A stretch of DNA of 64,000 bases, taken from assembly GCA_003133565.1 (NCBI GenBank), contig PKYB01000042.1:10053-74052 (forward strand). Reading direction: 5' to 3'. Position numbers and translations under genes: made by a program. The DNA is from Solirubrobacterales bacterium. GTDB lineage: Bacteria; Actinomycetota; Thermoleophilia; Solirubrobacterales; Solirubrobacteraceae. Of the stretch, positions 1 to 9,423 are shown one piece after another (position 1 is the stretch's first letter; each line of letters begins with the position of its first letter). Under the pieces are notes generated by a model. The model was not told where the DNA came from and ran no database searches. It saw only the letters and a list, made by a program, of their open reading frames with translations.

Positions 1-220
1 TCATCTCGATCGCGCAGCAGGCAAGGCCGAACGTTGCCGGAAACAGCGAGTTCGAGCGCGCCCAGTCGACCGCTTTCTCGAGCGTCGTCGTCAGGATCGA
101 CTCCTCGACGTGGCGCTCGAGCTCGAGTCCCTCGAGGTCGCCGCGGAGCAGGTCGCGCGCCCGCAACCCCCGCTCGCGGAAGCTCTGCGGATCGCCGATG
201 CCCTGGCGGATTATTTCCAC
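1..220 (-). CDS. nuoB: NADH-quinone oxidoreductase subunit B (partial, runs off window start)
   Basis: Reverse-strand reading from GTG at 220 gives [73 protein letters not shown], typical of NuoB. The start overlaps the nuoA stop (GTGGAAATAA). Confidence 0.9.
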   Translation of the reverse strand, partial: MEIIRQGIGDPQSFRERGLRARDLLRGDLEGLELERHVEESILTTTLEKAVDWARSNSLFPATFGLACCAIEM

Positions 221-567
221 TCGAGCGCTCCGCGCCGCCATACATAGACGAACGCGACGAAGAGCAGCACGACGAAGGTGATCGTCTCGAACAGCGCGAA
301 AGCCCCGAACGCCCGCAGCTCGGCCGCGATCGGGTAGAGGAAGATGGTCTCGATGTCAAAGAGGATGAAAAGCATCGCGATCAGGTAGAAGCTGATCCCG
401 AAGCGGAAGCCGTACTTGACCTCCGAAGGCAGGCCGCATTCGTACGGTTCGATCTTTGCGGCGATCTTGCGCCGTGGCCCGAGCAACGTGTTCAGGTATG
501 CGAAGGCGCCGCCGACGGTCGCCCCGAGCGCGATAAACACGATCGCGGGCAGGTAGCTCCTGAGCAC
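211..567 (-). CDS. nuoA: NADH-quinone oxidoreductase subunit A
   Basis: 118 aa with NuoA hallmarks ([38 protein letters not shown]). Confidence 0.95.
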   Translation of the reverse strand: MLRSYLPAIVFIALGATVGGAFAYLNTLLGPRRKIAAKIEPYECGLPSEVKYGFRFGISFYLIAMLFILFDIETIFLYPIAAELRAFGAFALFETITFVVLLFVAFVYVWRRGALEWK

Positions 568-601
568 AATGGCGTTATATCACTACCAATGACCTTGTGG
601 C

Positions 602-1102
602 ATGGTGTTACTTAGTGGCAAACCGCGCGAATTCGGCGTTCTGGAGCAGCCGGTGAATCATCGCGACATCGCGCTCTCAGGCGCGCTGGTACTGGCTGGA
701 TTCAGTGGCTCGGTGGCGCTGCTTGGCGCCGTGCGCTGGTATCGCGGAGAGGCCAGCCGCGTCTTTTGGCTGGGCGTCCGAGCGGGTCAGGTGATCGCCG
801 GTGCCTACGCTCTGCTGGCCGGCGTGCTCTATCTGTCAAACGATCCGCCGTCGAGCAATCTCTTCTACCTCTACGCGCTGCTGCCGGTCGTGATCGGCTT
901 TGTTGCCGAGCAGCTGCGCGTGATCTCAGCCGATCACGTGTTGGGTTCGCGCGACCTCGACAGCGCGGCCGAGGTTGGCGAGCTGCCAATCCCCCAACAG
1001 CACGAGATCGTCATCGCGATCGTTCGGCGCGAGATGGGAGTGATGGCCCTCGCGGCGCTCGTCGTCTGCTTCCTCGCGCTGCGCGCCTGGGGCACGTACT
1101 GA
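602..1102 (+). CDS. hypothetical multi-pass membrane protein
   Basis: 166-aa ORF with several hydrophobic segments; divergent from nuoA. Confidence 0.6.
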   Translation: MVLLSGKPREFGVLEQPVNHRDIALSGALVLAGFSGSVALLGAVRWYRGEASRVFWLGVRAGQVIAGAYALLAGVLYLSNDPPSSNLFYLYALLPVVIGFVAEQLRVISADHVLGSRDLDSAAEVGELPIPQQHEIVIAIVRREMGVMALAALVVCFLALRAWGTY

Positions 1103-1122
1103 GTGCCGCCCCGCCCCCAGCA

Positions 1123-1536
1123 CTAACCGGACGGGTTGTCTGCGCGGACGGTGAGCGTTCCGTAAGCCCCGAGGTCGGCGTAGTTTGCGCCGGGGTCATA
1201 CATGCGATAGCGGCCGGCGGCGATCGTGAACGGCCGAGTGATCGTGGTGTGGCCGGGGAAGACCGTGGCGGTCTGCTCGAAAAAGCTCCCCGAGGTGCCT
1301 CCGGCGAGCGCCACCTGGTGTGCCAGTACGCCTCCGTTTGTCAGCTCGATCCGGATCGTCCCGGCGCCTATTGCCACCGTCTCCGGGGAGATCTGATACT
1401 CGCCGACGCGCAGGCGCAGCAGCGCCGAGTGGTAGGTGACACCGGCCCGGCCACAGCCGCAGAGCGTGACGCCGAGAACGACCGCCAGCAAGAGCGCGAG
1501 GCGTCGCCGCGGGCGCTTCACGTCGAGCCTTCGCAT
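1123..1536 (-). CDS. secreted/lipoprotein cupredoxin-like protein
   Basis: Signal/lipobox-like N-terminus (LALLLAVVLGVTLCGC) followed by a beta-rich domain (IRIELTNGGVLAHQVAL...GRYRMYDPGANYADLGAYGTLTV). The ORF extends to 1626; Met at 1536 is a likely start. Confidence 0.6.
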   Translation of the reverse strand: MRRLDVKRPRRRLALLLAVVLGVTLCGCGRAGVTYHSALLRLRVGEYQISPETVAIGAGTIRIELTNGGVLAHQVALAGGTSGSFFEQTATVFPGHTTITRPFTIAAGRYRMYDPGANYADLGAYGTLTVRADNPSG

Positions 1537-1600
1537 CCGCCTTTGCCCTGTAGGGTGCGTGAGCATCCGATCAGCCATTATCCGTATCATCTGCGCCCGC

Positions 1601-2017
1601 ATGGGCCGTGTCGCGAAGATCGTCATCAGCGTTGCTGCGGGACTGAGCGTGGCAGTCGGCTTGAGCGCCTGCGGCAGCGCGGGGATCAGCGTGGCGAAGA
1701 CAAGCCCGTACTACCCCGGCGCCGTGATTTTCCTCGACCACTGCTCCGGTTGCCACACGCTGGGGGTCGTCGGGGCCGAAGGCTCGGCGACCTCGGTCGA
1801 GAACCGTCTGCGCAACAACGCGCCGAACTTCAACTACCGCGTCGAGACCGTTGACAACGTCCTCTATGCGATCGAAAACGGCGGCTTCTCCGGCCAGATC
1901 ATGCCCGAGAACATCGTCGTCGGCCCGCAGGCCCAGGCCGTCGCAAAGTTCCTCGCGCACTACGCCGGTAGCGAGGCGCCGCACGCACCGGCGTTTGCGC
2001 AGACCTCGACGCCGTAG
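1601..2017 (+). CDS. c-type cytochrome lipoprotein
   Basis: Signal/lipobox (GLSVAVGLSACGS) and a CxxCH heme motif (DHCSGCHTLG); distal Met in GQIMPEN. Confidence 0.85.
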   Translation: MGRVAKIVISVAAGLSVAVGLSACGSAGISVAKTSPYYPGAVIFLDHCSGCHTLGVVGAEGSATSVENRLRNNAPNFNYRVETVDNVLYAIENGGFSGQIMPENIVVGPQAQAVAKFLAHYAGSEAPHAPAFAQTSTP

Positions 2018-2020
2018 GAC

Positions 2021-3292
2021 CTGCCGGTTCTCGATCTCAGGCTGATCCGCGAAAACAGCGACGCCGTCCGGACGGCGCTCGCCCGCCGCGGCGGCGGGAT
2101 CGAGACAACGCTCGACGAGGTCCTCGCGCTCGACGTACGACGTCGCGCGACCCTGCCCGAGCTCGAGGCGCTGCGCGCTGCCAAGAACGAGGCCTCCGAG
2201 TCGATCGCCCGGACCAAGCAGTCCGGTGCGGACGCCGCCAGCGAGATCGAGCAGATGCGCGAGCTCGGCCAGCGGCAGGACGAGCTGGAAGCCGAGCTCG
2301 CAGAGGTCGACGTCGCGCTGCAAGCCGCACTGAGCCAGCTGCCCAACCTGCCGAGCGCTGACGCCCCCGCCAGCGACACCGTGCTGAGGACCGTCGGCAC
2401 GCCACGCCCCGGTCCGGCGGCCGACCACCTCGAGCTCGCGGGGTCGCTGATCGACATGCAAGCCGGCGCGCGCCTCTCCGGGGCGCGCTTTGCCTACCTC
2501 CGCGGCGATCTCGTGCTGCTCGAGCTCGCCCTCGTCCGCTGGGCGCTCGAGCGGCTGCGCGACGAAGGCTTCGAGCCCGTCATCCCGCCCGTCCTGGTGC
2601 GCGAGCAGGCGCTCTACGGGACCGGCATGCTGCCGGACACCGAGCAGCAGATCTATCGCGTGCCCGACGACGATCTCTACCTCGTCGGCACCTCCGAGGT
2701 CGCGCTGGCCTCGCTGCACGCGAGCGAGATCCTCGAAGCTGACACCCTGCCGCTTCGCTACGCCGGCTTCTCGACCTGCTTCCGCCGCGAGGCCGGTGCC
2801 GCCGGCAAGGACACGCGCGGGATCTTCCGCGTCCATCAGTTCGACAAGGTCGAGATGTTCGTTTTCACGACGGCGGAGGAGAGCACGGCCGAGCATGACC
2901 GGCTGCTCGCGATCGAGGAGTCGCTGCTCAGCGCCCTCGCGATTCCCTACCAGGTGGTCAACATCGCCGTCGACGACCTCGGTGCTTCGGCCGCGAAGAA
3001 GTACGACTGTGAAGCGTGGCTTCCCTCGCAGCAGCGCTACCGCGAGCTGACGTCGTGCTCGAACACCACGGACTTCCAAGCGCGGCGGCTCGAGGTCCGT
3101 GTCCGCGACGCGGCGAGCGGGCGTCCGGTCGCCGCCCACACTCTGAACGGCACCGCCGTGGCGGTCGGTCGCACGATCATCGCGCTGCTCGAGAACGGCC
3201 AGCAGGATGATCGCTCGGTTGTGCTCCCGGAGTGCCTCGTGCCATACGGCGCGCCGGCGGTCATCTCTCAGCAGGCTCCCAGCGACAGCTGA
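2021..3292 (+). CDS. serS: seryl-tRNA synthetase, apparent CTG start
   Basis: Full-length SerRS homology from LDLRLIRENSDAVRTALARRG through motif 2/3 regions (FRREAGAAGKDTRGIFRVHQFDKVEMF, TSCSNTTDFQARR, HTLNGTAVAVGRT). The reading frame opens after TAG at 2015-2017 and has no ATG/GTG/TTG before the conserved N-terminus; CTG at 2021 is the best start. Confidence 0.93.
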   Translation: MPVLDLRLIRENSDAVRTALARRGGGIETTLDEVLALDVRRRATLPELEALRAAKNEASESIARTKQSGADAASEIEQMRELGQRQDELEAELAEVDVALQAALSQLPNLPSADAPASDTVLRTVGTPRPGPAADHLELAGSLIDMQAGARLSGARFAYLRGDLVLLELALVRWALERLRDEGFEPVIPPVLVREQALYGTGMLPDTEQQIYRVPDDDLYLVGTSEVALASLHASEILEADTLPLRYAGFSTCFRREAGAAGKDTRGIFRVHQFDKVEMFVFTTAEESTAEHDRLLAIEESLLSALAIPYQVVNIAVDDLGASAAKKYDCEAWLPSQQRYRELTSCSNTTDFQARRLEVRVRDAASGRPVAAHTLNGTAVAVGRTIIALLENGQQDDRSVVLPECLVPYGAPAVISQQAPSDS

Positions 3293-3326
3293 GCCGGCTC
3301 ACACGCGCCGCGTCGATGCTGCGCCG

Positions 3327-4148
3327 ATGACCCCTTCGACCGCACCCGACACCGCACCCGACACCGCACCCGACACCGCACCCGACACCGCGCTGGTCGA
3401 GATCGTGATCCCGGTCTACAACGAGGCGCCGACGCTCGCCGCGAGCGTCTCACGACTGCACGCTTTCCTAAGCCGCGAGTTTCCCCACCGCGCGCAGATC
3501 ACGATCGCTGACAACGCCAGCTGCGATGAGACACTCGCTATCGCCGAGGCGCTCGCCGGCTCGCTCGCTGGCGTCGAGGTCCTGCACCTCGACGCCAAGG
3601 GTCGCGGACGTGCGCTGCGCGCCGCTTGGGTGCGCAGCGAGGCTGAGGTCCTCGCCTACATGGACGTCGACCTCTCGACCGAGCTGTGCTACCTCGAGCC
3701 GCTTGTCACGCCGCTGCTCTGCGGCGAGTGCGAAATCGCGATCGGCTCGCGTCTCGCACCTGGATCGCGCGTCCAGCGCGGGGTCAAGCGCGAGTTCATC
3801 TCACGTTGCTACAACGAGCTCTTGCACTTCGCTCTTGGCAGTGCCATCAGCGACGCGCAGTGTGGCTTCAAGGCCGGTCGACGCGAAGCAATCCAACTGC
3901 TGCTGGGCGAGGTGGCGGATGAGAGCTGGTTCTTTGACACTGAACTGCTGTGGTGCGCCGAGCGCCAGGGCATGCGCATCCGCGAGGTTCCCGTCGCCTG
4001 GGTAGACGATCCCGACTCGCGCGTCGACATCCTCGCGACCGCGCTCGCGGACCTGCGCGGCGTCGCCCGCCTGCGCGCAAGCCGCGGCGTCGCTCGACGC
4101 GACCTGCCGGCAGCCCGCGTCGCATCGCTCACCGCTCGCGCCCGCTGA
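3327..4148 (+). CDS. family 2 glycosyltransferase (dolichyl-phosphate sugar transferase-like)
   Basis: VEIVIPVYNEAPTLAASV, DVDLSTEL, CGFKAGRREAI typical of GT2. N-terminal PDTA repeat. Confidence 0.85.
   Translation: MTPSTAPDTAPDTAPDTAPDTALVEIVIPVYNEAPTLAASVSRLHAFLSREFPHRAQITIADNASCDETLAIAEALAGSLAGVEVLHLDAKGRGRALRAAWVRSEAEVLAYMDVDLSTELCYLEPLVTPLLCGECEIAIGSRLAPGSRVQRGVKREFISRCYNELLHFALGSAISDAQCGFKAGRREAIQLLLGEVADESWFFDTELLWCAERQGMRIREVPVAWVDDPDSRVDILATALADLRGVARLRASRGVARRDLPAARVASLTARAR
3340..3391 (+). repeat. 12-bp in-frame tandem repeat (accgcacccgac), about 4 copies
   Basis: Sequence shows (caccgcacccga)n encoding PDTAPDTAPDTAPDTA at the N-terminus of the GT2 protein. Confidence 0.9.
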
Positions 4149-4222
4149 GCGCCACCGCGAGTGGATCGGCGGAACGCTGATCGCTGGATAATGTCGCCTG
4201 AGACCGCTTCATTCGAGGGGAC

Positions 4223-5281
4223 ATGGGCATGCGAGCGCGTACAGCGTTGGGGATCGCTACAGCCGTCGCGGCGACGGCGGCGACGGCGGCGATGGCAACG
4301 GGAGCCACTGGCGCCAGTACGCCTCCGCTGCCGACGGCGACGAATGGCAGCGCGGTTCAGCTGGTCGCCGTCGGTCTGCAAACCCCCACCTCGTTTGCTT
4401 TCGGCGACGGCGCGGTGTTCGAAGGAGACGCCGGCAGCCTCACGGCATCGGGCACACCGGTCGGTGGGGTGTTTGTGCTGAAGGACGGCGCGGCGACGTT
4501 GATCCCGGGGTCGCCGCCGTTCGTCATGGGTCTGGCGTGGCATAACGGAGCGCTCTACGTCAGCGGCGGTAATCCGCAAGCGACAAAGAACGGAACGTGG
4601 CAGATCTCCCGCTGGAGCGGCTGGAATGGCAGCGGCTTCACCGAGCAGAAGGCGATCTACACGCCGCCCCAAAGCTTCGACGGTTTCAACGGCCTGGCGT
4701 TCGGGCCCAACGGCCGGCTATACGTTGGCGTCGACACCGGTGCCACGGACGGCAACGATCACGCTCCGGCGAGCAAGTCGAAATACCTCTACGACATCCT
4801 CTCGCTATCGCCGACGGGCAAGGATCTCAAGGTATTTGCCACCGGCATCCGCCAGCCCTGGCAAATGGTGTTTCCGCCGGGTTCCGCCTTCCCGTTGGTC
4901 TCAGACCTAGGTCAGGACAAAGATGCCACGAATCCGCCGGATTTCATCCTCAAGGTCCATCCCGGCGATGACTTCGGCTTTCCGCACTGCAACTGGACCG
5001 CGACGAGCTCGTGCACCGGTTTTGCCAAGCCGTTCAGGCAGTTCGCGCCGCATACGGACGCGATGGGCTTGAGCGTCATCGGGACTCGGCTCTACATCAC
5101 CTCGTACCTGGGTCCGAGCGCCAACGGCCCCGGCGGTGTGCTCTACTCGATGCCCCTGAAGGGCGGCAAGCTGACACCGCGGGTCAGCGGTTTCGTCGCT
5201 GCGATTGTCGGCTTGGGCGAGCACGATGGATGGCTCTACATCGGCGAGCTCAACGGCCAGGTCTTCCGTTGGCAGCCTTGA
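4223..5281 (+). CDS. secreted beta-propeller protein, sorbosone/glucose dehydrogenase-like
   Basis: Signal peptide, NGLAFGPNGRLYVGVD, GIRQPWQMVFPPGSAFPLVSDLGQD and DDFGFPHCNW motifs. Confidence 0.65.
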   Translation: MGMRARTALGIATAVAATAATAAMATGATGASTPPLPTATNGSAVQLVAVGLQTPTSFAFGDGAVFEGDAGSLTASGTPVGGVFVLKDGAATLIPGSPPFVMGLAWHNGALYVSGGNPQATKNGTWQISRWSGWNGSGFTEQKAIYTPPQSFDGFNGLAFGPNGRLYVGVDTGATDGNDHAPASKSKYLYDILSLSPTGKDLKVFATGIRQPWQMVFPPGSAFPLVSDLGQDKDATNPPDFILKVHPGDDFGFPHCNWTATSSCTGFAKPFRQFAPHTDAMGLSVIGTRLYITSYLGPSANGPGGVLYSMPLKGGKLTPRVSGFVAAIVGLGEHDGWLYIGELNGQVFRWQP

Positions 5282-5310
5282 GTCGACGGCCCTCACGCAA
5301 TCCTTCGAGC

Positions 5311-5328
5311 GCCGGCTAGCTAGCCGGC
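5311..5328. terminator. 18-bp perfect palindrome gccggctagctagccggc between convergent genes
   Basis: Perfect inverted repeat overlapping the stop codon of the kinase ORF and 30 bp past the stop of the propeller gene. Confidence 0.45.
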
Positions 5329-6872
5329 CTCCGCGCTGGCGGCCGAAGCGAGCGGCAGCTCGATCAGAAACGACGCGCCGCCGTCGGGCGCGTTGCGAGC
5401 GCTGACCCGCCCGCCGTGTGCGGCGACGATCTCAGCGACGATCGCAAGCCCGAGACCAGCTCCCGCCTTGCCGCGCTCGCGACCGGGCTCGGCGCGCCAG
5501 AAGCGCTCGAACACCGCGTCCCCGGCGTCTTCGGGAAGCCCCGGGCCGTGGTCGCGAACCTCGATCGCCGCAAAGCCGCCGCCGCTTCGCAGCGCCAGCT
5601 CGATCGGTGAGCCGGCCGGGGTGTGCCTGAGAGCGTTGGCCGTCACGTTGGCGAGCACTTGGCGCAGCTGATGGACGTCGCCGCTGACGACAGGCCCCGC
5701 GTCTGCGCCCACCGTTTCGGGATCGATCGACACGGTCAGCTCGCGATCGGGTGCCACGGCCTGCGCGTCGGCAGCGGCGTCGGCGACAAGCGGCGCCAGG
5801 TCGACCGGCTCGCGGACCGTTTGCGGCATCTCGTCCAGGCGGGCCAGCGCGAGCAGCTCCTCGACAAGGACCCCCATGCGTGATGCCTCTTCCTCGATTC
5901 GCGCCATCGCGCTTGCGCGGTGTCCTCCGGGTTCGCCGTGGCGCCGAGCCGAAAGAGCTCGGCGTAGCCGCGGATCGAGGTCAGCGGCGTGCGCAGCTCG
6001 TGCGAGGCATCGGAAAGGAAGCGCCGCAGGCGCTCCTCGCTCGCCTGGCGCCGGGCGAACGACTGCTCGATCTGGCCTAGCATCGCGTTGAGCGCGAGGC
6101 CGAGGCGCCCGACCTCGGTGCGCCCCTCCGCCGGGCTCACGCGTTGCGAGAGGTCGCCCGCGGCGATCGCGCCCGCGGTCTCGCCGATCCTGTGCAGCGG
6201 GCGCAGTCCGAGCCGGATCACAAGCCAGGCGCCCAACGTCAGCGCCGCGAGCACGGAGGCGATCACGATTGCCTCGATCTGCGCGAGCCGCGTCAGCGAC
6301 GCGCCGAGGTCGCTCAGCGAGACCGCGACGATCGTCGTGCCGGGGCCGGCATCGCTGGGCACGGCGAGCACGCGATATTGCTGCCCTGTGTCGCCGGTCG
6401 CGGACACCGTGAAGAAGTGCGGGTGGCGCAGGTTCGGGGTGAGGCTCGGGTGCGCCGGGATGTCGGGCGGCGGCAGGTAGCTGTTGCTGTCGCCGACCGC
6501 CGTACCGACCGGCTTGCCGGCGGTGTCGAGGTACTCGCCGAAGGTCCCGCGCGGGTTGCTGAGCCCTTCGCGCGGGAAGCCGGGACCGCGCCCCAAAAGG
6601 TTCCCCGGAGCGGGCGTCGTGGTCGTCGCGCCCTCACCCTGACCCGCCGTCCCGCCGCCGCCCGGGGCGACCGCGCCGTGCGCCGGGGTCTTGCGCAATC
6701 CGGCACTGACATCGACCTGGGCCTCGATCGGGCCAACCGACGCCACGACCTGGCTGTCGACGCGGTCGTAGAGGAAAGAGCGCTCGGCGCTGTAGGTGGC
6801 GAGGCCGGCCACCAGCAACCCTGCTCCGGTGAGCACGACGAGCCCGATCAGCAGCCGCGCGCGCAGCGACAC
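5320..6872 (-). pseudogene. two-component sensor histidine kinase, reading frame broken near 5905-5935
   Basis: N-terminal ORF 5736-6872 carries TM, HAMP and HisKA (FLSDASHELRTPLTSIRGYAELFRLG). C-terminal ORF 5320-5907 carries MARIEEEASRMGVLVEELLALARLDEMP plus HATPase (NALRHTP, DHGPGLPE, GAGLGLAIVAEIVAAHGG). One continuous kinase split across two frames. Confidence 0.85.
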
Positions 6873-6880
6873 CGCGCCGA

Positions 6881-7603
6881 TCAGCCCCTGGGCAGTCGCA
6901 GCGAGTAGCCGACGCCTCGCACCGTGTGGATCAGTCCGGGCCGCTCCACGTCGACCTTCTTGCGCAGGTAGCTGATGTAGGTCTCGAGCACGCGCGCGTC
7001 GCCGCCGAAGTCGTACTGCCAGACATGGTCGAGCAGCTGCGCTCGCGTCAGCACCCGTCTCGGGTTGAGCATCAGGTAGCGCAGCAGCCGGAACTCCGTC
7101 GCCGTCAGCTCGATCGCTCGCTTGCCGCGGGTGACCTCGCGCGTGTCCTCGTCCAGCTCGAGGTCGGCGAAGACAAGCTTGGAGGACTCCGGCTCACTCA
7201 GCCCGGATCGGCGCAGGATCGTCCGGATGCGGGCGACCAGTTCCTCGAGGCTGAACGGCTTCGTGACGTAGTCATCGCCGCCGAGCGTCAGGCCGTGCAC
7301 GACGTCTTCGGTCGCGTCGCGGGCGGTGAGGAAGATGATCGGCACGCCGGTCCGCGCCGCGGCGAGCCGCCGCGCGACCTCGAAGCCGTCGAAGTCGGGC
7401 AGCATCACGTCGAGCACGATCACCGCCGGCTTGCTCTCGGCGACCGCCGCGATCGCGCCGGCGCCAGTGCCAGCGGACTCGACCGCGAAACCCTCGAAGC
7501 GCAGCGCCATCGAGATCACATCGACGATGTTCGGCTCGTCATCGACGACGAGCACCCGTACCAGCTCGGCCGGCGCTGCAGAGTCTTCCGCGGTTCCTGT
7601 CAT
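6881..7603 (-). CDS. OmpR/PhoB-family response regulator
   Basis: REC domain (VLVVDDEPNIVDV, IVLDVMLPDFDGFEVARRL, TKPFSLEELVARI) plus winged helix (LTATEFRLLRYLMLNPRRVLTRAQLLDHVWQYDFGGDARVLETYISYLRKKVD). Confidence 0.95.
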   Translation of the reverse strand: MTGTAEDSAAPAELVRVLVVDDEPNIVDVISMALRFEGFAVESAGTGAGAIAAVAESKPAVIVLDVMLPDFDGFEVARRLAAARTGVPIIFLTARDATEDVVHGLTLGGDDYVTKPFSLEELVARIRTILRRSGLSEPESSKLVFADLELDEDTREVTRGKRAIELTATEFRLLRYLMLNPRRVLTRAQLLDHVWQYDFGGDARVLETYISYLRKKVDVERPGLIHTVRGVGYSLRLPRG

Positions 7604-7714
7604 GAACGCATCATCGCGCGCGAAGCTGTGAGTCGGCTGAGAGCGCCCGACCGTCGCGCGCGCCCCCGAGGCCCAGCACAGACCCCCAACAGACCGCAGC
7701 TATGCTTGCGCGAA

Positions 7715-8680
7715 GTGGCGGCTCCTGATAGCTCGGTGACTGGCACGGGGATCCGACTCAGCCGCTTGAGCAAGTCGTTTCGCAGTCCAGAAGGCCCCGT
7801 CCATGCGGTGCGCGCGATCGACGTTTCGATCGAACGCGGCGAGGCCGTCGCGCTGCTCGGTCCGAACGGTGCCGGCAAGTCGACGACGATCGACATGCTG
7901 CTCGGGCTTCAACCGCCCGACAGCGGCGACGTCTCGCTTTTCGGTCACACGCCGCGCGAGGCCGTGCACCGCGGTCTCGTCGGCGCGATGCTGCAGACCG
8001 GCTCGCTGATCCAGTACCTCTCGGTGCGCGAGCTCCTGAAGATGATGGCCTCCGTCTACCCGTCGCCGCTGGGTGTCGAGGCCGTGCTCAGCCAGACGGG
8101 TCTTGAAGCGATCGCCGCGCGCCGCACACAGAAGCTTTCGGGCGGCGAGACGCAGCGGGTTCGCTTCGCGCTCGCGCTGCTGAGCGACCCCGACCTGCTC
8201 GTGCTCGACGAGCCGACCGTCGCGATGGACGTCGAGGCACGGCACGAGTTCTGGAACTCGATGCGCGCGTTCGCTGCCCGCGGCAAGACGGTCGTCTTTG
8301 CGACGCACTACCTCGAGGAGGCCGATCAGAACGCGGACCGTGTGGTGCTGATGGCCCACGGCCGCGTCGTCGCCGACGGACCGCCGACGGAGATCAAGGC
8401 GCGCGTCGGCTCGCGCACGATCCGTGCGACGCTCCCCGACGCCGATCCCGGCGAGCTGGCGGCGCTTGCGGGCGTGGCGCGCGCCGAGCGCCGCGGCGAG
8501 GCCGTCGTGTTGAGCTGCGCCGACTCCGACCAGGCGATCCGCGCGCTGCTCGAGCGCTACCCCGCGGCGCGCGACATCGAGATCGCGGGCGCCGGGCTCG
8601 AGGACGCGTTCCTCGCGCTGACAGCGGATCCCGACACCGACACCGACGCCGACGCGCCGCCGCCGGCTCTCGCGCCATGA
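7715..8680 (+). CDS. ABC transporter ATP-binding protein (ABC-2 type)
   Basis: Walker A GPNGAGKST, signature LSGGETQRV, Walker B LLVLDEPTVAMD; GTG start at 7715 chosen within the longer ORF 6926-8680. Confidence 0.93.
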   Translation: MAAPDSSVTGTGIRLSRLSKSFRSPEGPVHAVRAIDVSIERGEAVALLGPNGAGKSTTIDMLLGLQPPDSGDVSLFGHTPREAVHRGLVGAMLQTGSLIQYLSVRELLKMMASVYPSPLGVEAVLSQTGLEAIAARRTQKLSGGETQRVRFALALLSDPDLLVLDEPTVAMDVEARHEFWNSMRAFAARGKTVVFATHYLEEADQNADRVVLMAHGRVVADGPPTEIKARVGSRTIRATLPDADPGELAALAGVARAERRGEAVVLSCADSDQAIRALLERYPAARDIEIAGAGLEDAFLALTADPDTDTDADAPPPALAP

Positions 8681-9414
8681 ACGGCCTCGTCTACACCCGC
8701 TACGAGTTGCTGCGCGCCCTGCGCAACCGCCGCTTCTTCTTCTTTTCGCTCGGCTTCCCGCTGCTCTTCTACTTCGTGATCGCCGCGCCGAACCGCCACG
8801 TCACCGACTTCGATGGCAGCGGCATCTCACTGCCGCTCTACTACATGGTCGGCCTCACCTCGTTCGGCACGATGGTCGCGATGATCTCGACCGGCACGCG
8901 CATCGCGGCGGAGCGTCAGGTGGGTTGGACGCGGCAGCTGCGGATCACCCCGCTGAGCACGCGCGCCTACTTCCGCGCGAAGCTCCTCGCCGCCTACATG
9001 ATGGCGGGCCTGACGATCGTCCTCCTCTACGGCGCCGGCGCGTCGCTCGGCGTCGGCCTGCCGGCCGGCAACTGGCTCGCGATGACCGGCCTGATCCTGA
9101 TCGCGCTGCTTCCGTTCGCGGCGCTCGGGATCACGCTCGGCCACCTGATCAACGTCGACTCGATCGGCCCCGCCACAGGCGGCGGCGCTTCCCTACTCGC
9201 CTTCCTCGGGGGCACCTGGTTCCCGCTCGGGAGCCACGGTTTCCTCTACCAGCTCGGTCAGCTCCTCCCCTCTTACTGGTTGGTGCAGGCCGCGCACACC
9301 GGGATCACCGGCCATGGCTGGCCGGCTCGCGGCTGGATCGTCATCGCCGTGTGGTCGGCGCTGCTTTCGCTCGCCGCGGTCTACGCATTTCGCCGCGACA
9401 CCAAGCGCGTCTGA
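8677..9414 (+). CDS. ABC-2 type transporter permease
   Basis: ATGA overlap with the ATPase gene; six hydrophobic segments; typical ABC-2 permease. Confidence 0.9.
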   Translation: MNGLVYTRYELLRALRNRRFFFFSLGFPLLFYFVIAAPNRHVTDFDGSGISLPLYYMVGLTSFGTMVAMISTGTRIAAERQVGWTRQLRITPLSTRAYFRAKLLAAYMMAGLTIVLLYGAGASLGVGLPAGNWLAMTGLILIALLPFAALGITLGHLINVDSIGPATGGGASLLAFLGGTWFPLGSHGFLYQLGQLLPSYWLVQAAHTGITGHGWPARGWIVIAVWSALLSLAAVYAFRRDTKRV

Positions 9415-9423
9415 CCACGCGCC

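Noticed and set aside
1571-3139. 522-aa antisense ORF opposite serS
   Set aside because: Composition is a high-GC shadow frame of a clear serS gene; no recognisable domain.
3340-3391. Short tandem repeats considered as a possible CRISPR array
   Set aside because: The 12-bp units are contiguous, coding and lack spacers; no CRISPR-like direct repeats or cas genes seen elsewhere.
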